Below the pieces are notes generated by a model that made no database searches, was not told where the DNA came from, and saw only the letters and a list, made by a program, of their open reading frames with translations. A stretch of 64,000 nt of DNA from Paenibacillus donghaensis. GTDB taxonomy: Bacteria > Bacillota > Bacilli > Paenibacillales > Paenibacillaceae. The position numbers were made by a program, and so were the translations under genes. This document shows positions 16,932 to 24,957 of this stretch, piece after piece. Location: assembly GCF_002192415.1 (NCBI RefSeq), contig NZ_CP021780.1, forward strand, positions 3,906,001-3,970,000, in the 5' to 3' direction. How positions within the stretch are numbered: the stretch's first letter is position 1; every line of letters starts with the position of its first letter.

Positions 16932-16967
16932 TTGACTTTGTCAACATTTTTGTTTAAAATGTAGACA
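16932..16967 (+). promoter_or_regulatory. Promoter and palindrome of the SufR-like gene
   Basis: TTGACT (16932-16937), 17 bases, TAAAAT (16955-16960). A palindrome, TGTCAACATTTT and AAAATGTAGACA around five bases (16939-16967), covers the spacer and -10 element; arms match at 11 of 12 positions. This position fits autorepression and shared control of the divergent MFS gene. Confidence 0.65.
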
Positions 16968-17004
16968 ATGATGTAGAGCCAGTTGCTTAAAAAGGAGGTT
17001 CACC

Positions 17005-17670
17005 ATGAGCCGAAATCAAACGAATAAGGATGCCTCAACTAGTACCCGGAGAGCGATCATTGACCTGCTAAAGCAGCAAGGGGGAATGGATGTTGTGGCA
17101 CTATCCTCCAAATTTTCGCTATCTGGAATGGCTATTCGTCAACATTTAAATGCTCTGAAAGAAGAAGGGTTAGTTACTTACGAAGAAGAGGCCCGTCCCA
17201 TGGGTCGACCAACAAAGCTATGGAGATTAACTCCCGAGGCTAATCGGTTTTTTCCAAGCGGATATTCTGAGTTATCAGTCAGTCTGATCCATTCGATGAA
17301 AGAGGCTTTCGGAAACGAGGGGCTGGACAAGCTGCTGGCTGTCCGGAATAAGAATATGCAAGAGCAATATCTCCAACACCTTGGTGACGCATCTGGCGTA
17401 AGAGAGAAGCTGGAGAAACTAGCCGATATTCGAACAAACGAAGGCTATATGGCTGAGATCAAGGATCAAGACGATGGCAGTCTCTTGTTTATTGAGAAGC
17501 ATTGTCCGATCTGTGAAGCTGCTGCTACTTGTACCGGATTATGTAAGAATGAGTTACATTTATTTGCAACCATTCTGGGAGATAATGTTCATATCGAACG
17601 GGTAGAGTATATTTTGGCGGGGGGAAGAAACTGTGTATATAGGGTTAGGGAAGGCGAACAAGCGCATTGA
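17005..17670 (+). CDS. SufR-like winged-helix regulator with Fe-S-type cysteines
   Basis: 221 residues, ATG after AAAGGAGG. An N-terminal winged helix (VALSSKFSLSGMAIRQHLNA, about 30-70) is followed by a helical region and a C-terminal cysteine cluster: Cys 167, 170, 176, 180 and 210, in HCPICEAAATCTGLC and AGGRNC. Cys 167, 180 and 210 sit where SufR, the Fe-S cluster-binding repressor of suf genes, has its ligands, and the HCPI..C..EL pattern is the SufR hallmark. Here the neighbour is an MFS exporter rather than suf genes, so it may sense redox or iron to control export. Confidence 0.75.
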   Translation: MSRNQTNKDASTSTRRAIIDLLKQQGGMDVVALSSKFSLSGMAIRQHLNALKEEGLVTYEEEARPMGRPTKLWRLTPEANRFFPSGYSELSVSLIHSMKEAFGNEGLDKLLAVRNKNMQEQYLQHLGDASGVREKLEKLADIRTNEGYMAEIKDQDDGSLLFIEKHCPICEAAATCTGLCKNELHLFATILGDNVHIERVEYILAGGRNCVYRVREGEQAH

Positions 17671-17795
17671 TGCTGGCAGGCACATGGCGGCGTAATTGTG
17701 CCGATCCATCACTAACTGGAACTCTTTCCTTTCCCGTCAGGAGAATTCCGCAACTTCGTTGGAGCTGTCAGTCGGTTGAGCGAATAGCGGCACCA

Positions 17796-17843
17796 TCAGA
17801 AAGAACCTATGGCGAGCCTTAGCCCGCTATAGGTTCTTTCTGA
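17796..17843. terminator. Bidirectional-looking terminator hairpin
   Basis: TCAGAAAGAACCTAT pairs perfectly with ATAGGTTCTTTCTGA across an 18-base loop. It lies between the SufR-like gene and the convergent mraY gene. Around it (17671-17968) there is no gene. Confidence 0.8.
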
Positions 17844-17968
17844 TTCTCTCGTCAACGCTAAAAAGTCAGAAAGATAAAACAGGAAGAAAAAAGACAGGCC
17901 CGTTCAAGTCAAAATAGAAATAATGCACTCCTCATGATCTTCGCGAGCTTCACCGCAGAATTATGCGC

Positions 17969-18922
17969 TTAGTGCATGAGATATTTCCAGATCAACCAGC
18001 AGATCAGTACGGATGCCCACGAAATGAAACCGAAAATCATCACGATTTTGTTTTCGCTCCATCCGTATTTCAGGCTGAAATGGTAATGGATCGGGGCCAT
18101 CCGGAACAGCCGCAGCTTCGTCCGTTTGTAGTACCACACCTGCAAAATGACCGACAGCTGCTCCGCCAAATAGACGAAAAACAGAATCGGAATCAAAACC
18201 TCGACCTTCTCAATGACGGCCAAAACGGATAGGGAGCCTCCAATTGCCAGTGACCCCGTATCGCCCATAAACGCTCTTGCCGGATAGATGTTGTAAAGGA
18301 AAAGCCCAAGCAGACAGCCGATCATGACGAGTGAAAATGTCTGCACTTCAGGTTTGTCCGAAATCAAAAAAAAGAAAAAATACGTCGGAATGGCCACATT
18401 GATCAGCAACCCATCAAGACCGTCCGTAAAATTGATGGCATTCGCGGAGCCGACCACAAACAGCAGCATGACTGCCACATACACGTATACAGGCAAGTGC
18501 AGGTGGTACCCCTGAAATAACGCAATATCGCTCGTCAGGCCGAACGAATGGAGCAACACATACAAGATGGTTCCAGTAAAAATAAATTGAAGCACCAGCT
18601 TCGTGCGGCCGGAGATCCCGGACGGGTTTTGCCAGAAAGCCTTTTTGAAATCATCCAGAAATCCGACCAAGCTGAACAACAGAAACGTAGCGCATAAGAG
18701 CAACATTAGAGGCACGAGATGAAACTGCAGCGAAATCGCTATCCCGATAAGCAGGGTCAGCCCTGCCATAAGCGGTGTACCTTGTTTGGCCTGATGATCC
18801 GCTGGAAGCTCGGCGCGAATCGGCTGCGTTAGCCTCAGCCTGCGCAGCGTCCAGATCAACAGCGGCGTAAATACCGCCACCAGAAGGAAAGACAGGCCGG
18901 AAATAGCCATAATTCCGTACAT
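17969..18922 (-). CDS. mraY: Phospho-N-acetylmuramoyl-pentapeptide-transferase, stand-alone copy
   Basis: 317 residues from ATG 18922, chosen because GAGAGGAG lies eight bases upstream; an earlier in-frame start has no such site. About ten membrane helices with the catalytic loops NAINFTDGLDGL and AFMGDTGSLAIGG and the C-terminal APIHYHF. It moves phospho-MurNAc-pentapeptide from UDP to undecaprenyl phosphate, making lipid I. Normally this gene lies between murF and murD in the dcw cluster; here it is alone, flanked by terminators or gene-free DNA, so it is probably a second copy. Confidence 0.9.
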   Translation of the reverse strand: MYGIMAISGLSFLLVAVFTPLLIWTLRRLRLTQPIRAELPADHQAKQGTPLMAGLTLLIGIAISLQFHLVPLMLLLCATFLLFSLVGFLDDFKKAFWQNPSGISGRTKLVLQFIFTGTILYVLLHSFGLTSDIALFQGYHLHLPVYVYVAVMLLFVVGSANAINFTDGLDGLLINVAIPTYFFFFLISDKPEVQTFSLVMIGCLLGLFLYNIYPARAFMGDTGSLAIGGSLSVLAVIEKVEVLIPILFFVYLAEQLSVILQVWYYKRTKLRLFRMAPIHYHFSLKYGWSENKIVMIFGFISWASVLICWLIWKYLMH

Positions 18923-19143
18923 ATGACGAACTCCTCTCTTTTTTTGGTATGCCTCCAATCATTTGCGACAGCACCAATAATAATCCCAAACTGATCAATT
19001 AGATTATCTAGAAATGAACAGTATAATCCCCGATAAGGACATGGCAACCGTCAATTTCCCTAAACGCACACCTGTTAAACGAAGAGAATATGTAAGAGTT
19101 ACTGTACCGCATTTTCTGATAAAATATTTTAGATAAACGTCAA

Positions 19144-19155
19144 GTTACTACTTAG
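19144..19155 (+). repeat. GTTACTACTTAG interspersed motif
   Basis: One of four full copies in the window (others at 29894, 58022 and, inverted, 58379), here followed by AACC. All are outside intact genes. Confidence 0.55.
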
Positions 19156-19372
19156 AACCCTGCGAGGATAAAGCAGGTTACTCGAGAATCTTATGGGATC
19201 GCCCTACCTTAACCCAAACACTCCCCCCACCCGAACTTCAGGTAACCCACGTCCTAGCGGACCGTATAGCTCCTATCTCCTCATTCCTGCGATGGTTTGG
19301 AATGTAACGGACCGCATAGCCGCTATATCGGAAAAACAGACCCTAAATAGTAGGTTTTCGCCTCATTAAGAG

Positions 19373-19445
19373 CTCCTGAGTCCGTTAGACCTGCAAAATA
19401 GCCTGTTTACAGCAAATAGGGGCTCCTGAGTCCGCAATCGTCTGA
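19373..19445 (+). repeat. Two copies of GCTCCTGAGTCCG, 60 bp apart
   Basis: Copies at 19373-19385 and 19433-19445. A third, inverted copy at 41611-41623 extends the match with the second to AATAG-GGCTCCTGAGTCCGCAA. Confidence 0.6.
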
Positions 19446-19746
19446 AAGTTAAGCGCTAGTTACTGGCGACGGCCTTCATTTGTTATTTTTAGTCTCCTTG
19501 TTGCGCGGTGTGGTATGACTGGCTCGGACGAGTAACACATGGAAAAAAGACATCAAATTACTTATCGAAGAATCTTCTCAGTAACATGTAGTTTGATCTC
19601 ACTTGTCACCCCTCTTACTTTTCTCTCTAATAAAATGATAAAGGTAAAAACCCTTTTGAAAAAGAGAACTTATTCTGTTTTTATTTCCTATTTTCGATCC
19701 TCATTGAGCAATCCTGGTACTATATTTTGGCTAAGCACACATAAAC

Positions 19747-19781
19747 AAGCCGGAGCGCGTGATCCTCACATGCTCCGGCTT
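19747..19781. terminator. Terminator of the sulfur-amino-acid operon
   Basis: AAGCCGGAGC pairs with GCTCCGGCTT; on the minus strand the stem lies just after the stop codon of the VOC gene at 19799 and is followed by TTGTTTATGT. Confidence 0.75.
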
Positions 19782-19798
19782 ATTCTTACTCCTGCTAT

Positions 19799-20563
19799 TT
19801 ACACAAACACATACTCGCCTTCGCCGATCGCAATCGTCGAACCTTTCAGCTGGACAGAATCAGTCTGCAGAATGACCTGCTTAAAGAGGTTCTCGTCCCC
19901 GTGGACGAAATCATAGAACTTGCCGCCAATCTCAAGCGTGACCTTGGAAGCGTCAGCGGAAACCACTTCGAGTCCAAACAGCTCTGCCCAATGGGCTGCA
20001 GCCGCAGCGGGGTGGGAGACACGGAAGACAGCTCTGGTCATTTCGACATATCCGGCAGGATGAGGCTGGATGATGCCACTATTTGTCATGCTCTCCAGCC
20101 GCTCTTCATCGCTGCCTTTCCATTGAATAACGAACGGGTAGACCAGACCTTCGAAATCACCATCGATGGTCATCATGCGCCACTCGATTAACCTGCCGGT
20201 GTTATCCAGACGGTTGCCGTCAATGATCGGGGACAGGCTTAAACCTGCCGCGCCCAGCGAAGCGGCCATCTCTTCGATATCGTCCGTGCGGATCACCACT
20301 CGGCTCAGGATCTCACGCTCCGGCAGCAGGTCTACGGCATCCTTCACTACCCGGTTATGCTCCGTTGACGTTGCGAGCTCCAGATTCTCTATGCCCAGAA
20401 ACTCGATGTAGGTCAAGCCGAAATAACTTAATGTATTGAAGGTACCCCAGGCCTTATGAGAACCTCCGCGAAAAGCTACCAGGCCGTGCTCTCCAAACAC
20501 TTGCACGGCTTGATCCAAGTCATTCACATAATGCACGAGGTGGTCCCATTGTTTGGTTGCCAT
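19799..20563 (-). CDS. VOC-family (glyoxalase-like) protein
   Basis: 254 residues with two vicinal-oxygen-chelate-type halves: TKQWDHLVHYVNDLDQAVQV at the start (the metal His is in DHLVHYV) and RAVFRVSHPAAAAAHWAELF in the second half. The N-terminal half fits the Glyoxalase_3 type, often of unknown substrate. Last gene of a long leftward operon, two bases after the ProC-like gene, so expression with sulfur-compound uptake genes is likely. Could act on a dicarbonyl or thiol conjugate; this is inference. Confidence 0.8.
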   Translation of the reverse strand: MATKQWDHLVHYVNDLDQAVQVFGEHGLVAFRGGSHKAWGTFNTLSYFGLTYIEFLGIENLELATSTEHNRVVKDAVDLLPEREILSRVVIRTDDIEEMAASLGAAGLSLSPIIDGNRLDNTGRLIEWRMMTIDGDFEGLVYPFVIQWKGSDEERLESMTNSGIIQPHPAGYVEMTRAVFRVSHPAAAAAHWAELFGLEVVSADASKVTLEIGGKFYDFVHGDENLFKQVILQTDSVQLKGSTIAIGEGEYVFV

Positions 20564-20565
20564 CG

Positions 20566-21381
20566 TTATTTCGCTCCTAACTCGGTGGTCCGCTTCACGG
20601 CTGCCAGCACACTTCTCTGCAGGCCTGCCGCGAAATCGCTGTTGTTCAGCTCATATAAGCCATGAATGCCTACGCCGCCGGGGGAATTGTTGATGTCCAG
20701 CAGCTGTCTTGGATGCAATCCGGTCTGGCGAAGCATCGCTACTGAGCCAACCAGGTTCTCCAACGCCACATTCCAGGCTTGCTCCCGCGGGAGTCCGGCC
20801 AGTACACCAGCGTCTGCAAGGGATTCAATGAAATAATAGATATAATTGGGGCCGCATACGCCATATCCGGTGAAAATATCGATCAAGCGCTCCTCCAGAA
20901 CCTGCACCTTACCGAAGCCATGCAGGAAGTCATCCACCTGATCCACAGCCGCATGGTCATTTAAGGCTACGCCGCTATAACCATAACCCGTATCGGTAAG
21001 TGTATTAGGGATCACCCTAATAATCGGGCGCTCGGCACCGAAGAATCCGGCCAGCTTCTCAATCGTTACTCCGGCCACAATAGAAACAATGGCGGCTGCC
21101 GGCTGCGCGGACTGCTTTACCGCTTCACCGAGTGCAGCCAGATTATCCTGGGGCCGCACGGCGATCACAATCAAATCGGCTGCTGCAAGCAGCTTGCCTT
21201 GCGAGCTGTCCGTGATTACGCCATAAGTCTCGTTAAGATACTGGAGCCGCGCTTCGTGGATATCCGTCACAGTAAACTGCTCTGCAGCAACGCTCTTATT
21301 CGCGATGCAGGCACGAATCATGGCCTCGGCCATTTGTCCGCCGCCGATGAAGTGAATCCGCTTCTTCGTCAATCTCTCCAC
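20566..21381 (-). CDS. proC: Pyrroline-5-carboxylate reductase family protein
   Basis: 271 residues. Rossmann motif IHFIGGGQMAEAMI at 9-22, IAVRPQD, IIRVIPNT and the C-terminal GGVGIHGLYEL all fit ProC, which reduces pyrroline-5-carboxylate to proline with NAD(P)H. It starts at GTG 21381 after GAGG, eight bases after metQ. A proline gene inside a methionine-type transporter operon is odd; it may be a paralogue that reduces another cyclic imine. Confidence 0.85.
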   Translation of the reverse strand: MERLTKKRIHFIGGGQMAEAMIRACIANKSVAAEQFTVTDIHEARLQYLNETYGVITDSSQGKLLAAADLIVIAVRPQDNLAALGEAVKQSAQPAAAIVSIVAGVTIEKLAGFFGAERPIIRVIPNTLTDTGYGYSGVALNDHAAVDQVDDFLHGFGKVQVLEERLIDIFTGYGVCGPNYIYYFIESLADAGVLAGLPREQAWNVALENLVGSVAMLRQTGLHPRQLLDINNSPGGVGIHGLYELNNSDFAAGLQRSVLAAVKRTTELGAK

Positions 21382-21389
21382 ATCCTCAG

Positions 21390-22220
21390 TTAGTTATTGT
21401 CCCAAGCCTCAGGCAGAATGAACCCGTCGTATTTCTCGATACCCTTAATGTATTCTTCGAACTCCGGCGACTCGTAAGCTGCCTTCAGGTCCTTGGCCCA
21501 CTGGGTGTTCTCATCTTTTTTGTTCACCGACACAATGATTCTGTGCTCCATCGGCGTATTTTCGATTTTGAGCGCGTCGGTAATCTTCCGGTCCGAGTTC
21601 GCAATGTAATTGCCGTTGACCACACCATAATCCACATCCTGCAGCGAAACCAGAATCTGTGCAGGGTCCAGAATTTTGATATCAATATTATACTTATCCG
21701 GCTCCATGCTGTTGATGTTGAAATCGGCTACGCCCGCTCCATCCTTGATCTTAATCCAGCCCAGATCTTCTAGAATACGCAGTGCGCGCTCCTGGTTGAC
21801 CGGATCATTCGGAACCGCCACGGTGGTGCCGTCTTTCACATCATCCAGCGTGGTGTGATTCACAGAGTACAGACCCTGCGGCGCACCCGGCACGTAAGCA
21901 ATTCCCGTCATATCTGCATCGATTTCATCGTTGATTGCGTTCATGTAAGCTGTACTCTGGAAGATGCTTGCATCGATCGAGCCTTCCTTCATGGCCGGAT
22001 TAACCTGCATGTTCTGCGAGAAGGTTTTGATCTCGATCTTGTAGCCTTCTTTCTCCAGAATCGGCATAATCGACTGGCGGAACTGCTCTTCATAGGTGCC
22101 TACCCCGAAGCCGACCACAAGCTCTTTCTTATCTCCGGATGCTCCTGAATTATTGTTCTGACCACACGCTGCCAGCAGCACTACACTTGCTACTACAAGA
22201 ACCAGCCATAGTTTCTTCAT
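21390..22220 (-). CDS. metQ: MetQ-type substrate-binding lipoprotein
   Basis: 276 residues. Lipoprotein signal MKKLWLVLVVASVVLLAAC with the lipobox Cys at 19, then a NlpA/MetQ-type binding domain (KEGSIDASIFQSTAYMNA; GLYSVNHTTLDDVKDG; VAVPNDPVNQERALRIL). It binds the substrate outside the membrane and passes it to MetI. Unusually it is separated from metI and metN by a UroD-family gene. Known family substrates are methionine, its sulfoxide or related sulfur amino acids. Confidence 0.88.
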   Translation of the reverse strand: MKKLWLVLVVASVVLLAACGQNNNSGASGDKKELVVGFGVGTYEEQFRQSIMPILEKEGYKIEIKTFSQNMQVNPAMKEGSIDASIFQSTAYMNAINDEIDADMTGIAYVPGAPQGLYSVNHTTLDDVKDGTTVAVPNDPVNQERALRILEDLGWIKIKDGAGVADFNINSMEPDKYNIDIKILDPAQILVSLQDVDYGVVNGNYIANSDRKITDALKIENTPMEHRIIVSVNKKDENTQWAKDLKAAYESPEFEEYIKGIEKYDGFILPEAWDNN

Positions 22221-22223
22221 TGA

Positions 22224-23252
22224 TTACGACCTCTTTTCATGAATAGTTTGTTTGAACTCAGCCAAGGCCTCATCGGTTACACTAAGCGGAATCGCACAAT
22301 TGGGTGAGAGGATAAACGGCTGATCCTTCATTAAGCTCAGAGCTTCTTCAGCCTGCTGCTTGATTTGCGTGATGTCATTGGTGGCGAACAAAGCGTGATC
22401 CACGCCGCCTACCTTGGTGGCTGAGAGTGCCGCCGCCAGACCTGGATTGCCTTCAGCCTGGGTATCCCAGCTAATGCCGTCGATCCGGTAGTCATTGAAT
22501 TTCTCGGGTTGGGCATAGGTACCGCAGGTGTGCAGTACGTTTTTGCCATAACTTGCAGCCTCCAGCACAATGGAATCATAGGGTCTGGAGAACTCATCGA
22601 ACATCGCTTCATTAAACAAGCCCGGATTAGCCGTGCCTGTCACTGCGTAAAAGAGTCCATTCGAACCCGCCTGCTCCAGCTCCTGTACATAATCGGCCAA
22701 AGTCATGGAAATGGCATGCAGCGCATGATGGGCTGCAGCTCTGTGTTCCCGGAACAGCGACTCCAGGGTAACCGGATGTTCGATGCCAAATACGGTTTGG
22801 GTGACATAAGCGGAACGTCCCACAATAAACAGCAGCACGGTTAACGGAGAGAAGACCGTCTGGATCAACGGAGTATCCGGCAGACCCTGGCGAATCCGGC
22901 GCACCGCGTCCAGATGCTCCAGCAATGGAGCGGACTCAGCCGCCTTCTTCACTTCCAGATCCCACAGGCTTGCAGCCGTCGGGATGGCCGTCGTCTGCTG
23001 TCTCGGGAAAACCGCCCTATAGTCGGAGAAATCATATTCGTTGCCCCACGCTTCAGCCAGGTAGGTGGCTCTCGGGTTGATTTTGACCCAGTCCCAATCA
23101 TATTTGCGGGTAAACTCAATGGTGGTGTTCGCTAAATCCTCTGCATTCTGTTCCTTGTCGATGAAATGACGCCAGCCGCTGATAATGGCACGGTCTGCCC
23201 GCTCACCGGACAGAATGGCGTTAAACCGGTCTTGCTTCGTCCATTCACTCAC
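22224..23252 (-). CDS. Uroporphyrinogen-decarboxylase-family methyltransferase-like protein
   Basis: 342 residues with the UroD/MtaA TIM-barrel layout: ERADRAIISGWRHF near the N-terminus, LIQTVFSPLTVLLF in the middle, and NVLHTCGTYAQPEKF, where His and Cys of HxCG match zinc ligands of MtaA/MtbA corrinoid:thiol methyltransferases, followed by DGISWD. True HemE lacks that Cys. It lies between metI and metQ, four bases from metQ, so it likely acts on the imported sulfur compound, perhaps transferring a methyl group to or from a thiol. Function inferred from context. Confidence 0.75.
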   Translation of the reverse strand: MSEWTKQDRFNAILSGERADRAIISGWRHFIDKEQNAEDLANTTIEFTRKYDWDWVKINPRATYLAEAWGNEYDFSDYRAVFPRQQTTAIPTAASLWDLEVKKAAESAPLLEHLDAVRRIRQGLPDTPLIQTVFSPLTVLLFIVGRSAYVTQTVFGIEHPVTLESLFREHRAAAHHALHAISMTLADYVQELEQAGSNGLFYAVTGTANPGLFNEAMFDEFSRPYDSIVLEAASYGKNVLHTCGTYAQPEKFNDYRIDGISWDTQAEGNPGLAAALSATKVGGVDHALFATNDITQIKQQAEEALSLMKDQPFILSPNCAIPLSVTDEALAEFKQTIHEKRS

Positions 23253-23279
23253 TTGCCGATCCCTCCTGTATATGAATAA

Positions 23280-23939
23280 CTAGTAGCGGCGGATTCTTCT
23301 CGCCAGTGTATTTCCCAAAGACTGAATTCCCTGCACCAGAATAACCAGGATAACTACAGTTGCAACCACTACAACGGTGTCAAACCGCTGGTAGCCATAA
23401 ACAATGGCCAAATCCCCTACGCCGCCGCCGCCAACGGTTCCCGCCATCGCCGTCGCCCCGATCAAACCAATGGTCGCGGTGGTCAGTGACAGAATTAGCG
23501 ATCCAACTGCCTCTGGCAACAGGAAATACCAGATCACCTGAAACGGAGTAGCCCCCATGGCTTCAGCTGCCTCCAGAATACCCGGGTTCACCTCCAGCAG
23601 AGAGTTCTCTACCAGACGTCCGATATAAGGAGCAATATAGATGATCAGCGGCACAATCGCTGCGCTTGTCCCGATCGAAGTATGCACGATCAGTCGAGTG
23701 AACGGAATAATTGCAACAAGCAGAATAATGAAGGGCAGAGAACGGACAATGTTGATAATCGGGTTCAAGACCGCGTACAGCGTTTTGCTCTCCAATACCC
23801 CGCCTGGACGGGTGACTACCAGCAGGATGCCGAAGGGAATCCCAATCAGGGAACCCATAAACAAGGAAATCCCGACCATCTGGATCGTTTCGATGATAGC
23901 CTTCAGAAACTGCTCAGTTGTAACTGTAGTTGACAACAT
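23280..23939 (-). CDS. metI: MetI-type ABC transporter permease
   Basis: 219 residues from ATG 23939, chosen for GGAGGTGGAGTCAA directly upstream; it overlaps the end of metN by 26 bases. Five membrane segments and the coupling loop EAAEAMGATPFQVIWYFLLP that docks on the ATPase. Methionine-type (MUT family) importers have one such permease as a homodimer. Confidence 0.9.
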   Translation of the reverse strand: MLSTTVTTEQFLKAIIETIQMVGISLFMGSLIGIPFGILLVVTRPGGVLESKTLYAVLNPIINIVRSLPFIILLVAIIPFTRLIVHTSIGTSAAIVPLIIYIAPYIGRLVENSLLEVNPGILEAAEAMGATPFQVIWYFLLPEAVGSLILSLTTATIGLIGATAMAGTVGGGGVGDLAIVYGYQRFDTVVVVATVVILVILVQGIQSLGNTLARRIRRY

Positions 23940-24957
23940 TTGACTCCACCTCCTCCACACCAACTCCATTGTTTCTCAGGAAAGACAAAGCCTGATCCAC
24001 TACTGACGACTCACCTTTTAGCTGAATAATGATTGTCGCCAAGGTTGTCTCCTGAATTTCCGTAGTATTGGCAAACAGAATATTCACCTTCACATCGTAA
24101 GCGCGAATCATCTCATACAGTGTCGGCTCCGAGGCACTTGATCCCATATATTCAAGCTTGTACACCCGGCTTCCCGGCTCTGGCTTCAGTGACTTATACA
24201 CGCTGTCTGTAATGCTGTTCTGAATCACCGTCTTCACGAAATTCTGCGTTGTCAGATGCTGCGGATGCCCAAAGACTTCCAGCACACTGCCCTGCTCGAT
24301 GATTCTGCCTTCCTCCATCACCGCCACCTTGTTGCAGATCTCCTGAATAACCGACATTTCATGGGTGATGATCATCACGGTAATGTTGTATTCCGCGTTG
24401 ATCTTCTTCAGCAGCTGCAGAATGGAACGGGTCGTCTGCGGGTCCAGCGCCGAAGTCGCTTCATCACAGAGCAGAATGGAGGGGTTCGAGGCCAGCGCTC
24501 TGGCAATTCCGACCCGCTGCTTCTGTCCACCGGACAATTCACTCGGATAGCTGTTCGCTTTGTCGCTAAGACCAACGAAATCCAGCAGCTCCAGCACACG
24601 CTTACGGATTTCGTTCTTGTCCTTCTTCAGCAGCACAAGCGGAATCGCCACATTGTCGAACACCTTTTTGGATTCCAGCAGATTGAAATGCTGAAAGATC
24701 ATGCCGATGTTTTTCTTGGCAGCCCGCAGCTCCTTGACGTTGTACTCACCCAGATCCTTGCCCTCTACCAGGACTTGACCCTCCGTAGGGCGCTCCAGAT
24801 AGTTAACCAGCCGGATCAATGTACTCTTGCCCGCACCGCTGTATCCGATAACCCCGAAGATATCGCCCTTCTCCACCTTTAGGCTGATACCCTTCAGTGC
24901 CTCTATGGAGATGCCTTTGCGGGTGTATGTTTTGTAGATATTCTTTAGTTCAATCAT
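23914..24957 (-). CDS. metN: MetN-type ABC transporter ATP-binding protein
   Basis: 347 residues from the ATG at 24957, whose ATGA overlaps the stop of the M20 gene. Walker A GYSGAGKST, signature LSGGQKQRVGIARAL, Walker B LLCDEATSALD, H-loop ITHEM, and a C-terminal NIL domain (about 270-345) that in MetN binds the substrate and blocks transport when the cell is replete. This supports a methionine-like cargo. Confidence 0.9.
   Translation of the reverse strand: MIELKNIYKTYTRKGISIEALKGISLKVEKGDIFGVIGYSGAGKSTLIRLVNYLERPTEGQVLVEGKDLGEYNVKELRAAKKNIGMIFQHFNLLESKKVFDNVAIPLVLLKKDKNEIRKRVLELLDFVGLSDKANSYPSELSGGQKQRVGIARALASNPSILLCDEATSALDPQTTRSILQLLKKINAEYNITVMIITHEMSVIQEICNKVAVMEEGRIIEQGSVLEVFGHPQHLTTQNFVKTVIQNSITDSVYKSLKPEPGSRVYKLEYMGSSASEPTLYEMIRAYDVKVNILFANTTEIQETTLATIIIQLKGESSVVDQALSFLRNNGVGVEEVESNVVNYSYN

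Larger units (their letters stand above)
18923..19746. other. Gene-less stretch with short repeats
   Basis: No convincing gene. It contains a GTTACTACTTAG motif (19144-19155), two related stretches ACGGACCG-ATAGC at about 19258 and 19308, and two copies of GCTCCTGAGTCCG (19373-19385, 19433-19445). A 125-codon open frame at 19539-19916 lacks a ribosome binding site and runs antisense into the VOC gene. Confidence 0.5.

Noticed and set aside
19539..19916. 125-codon plus-strand open frame
   Set aside because: No good ribosome binding site, runs through a terminator into the antisense of the VOC gene, and has no recognisable pattern.
24256..24882. 208-codon plus-strand open frame
   Set aside because: Lies wholly inside metN on the other strand; metN has all ABC ATPase motifs.
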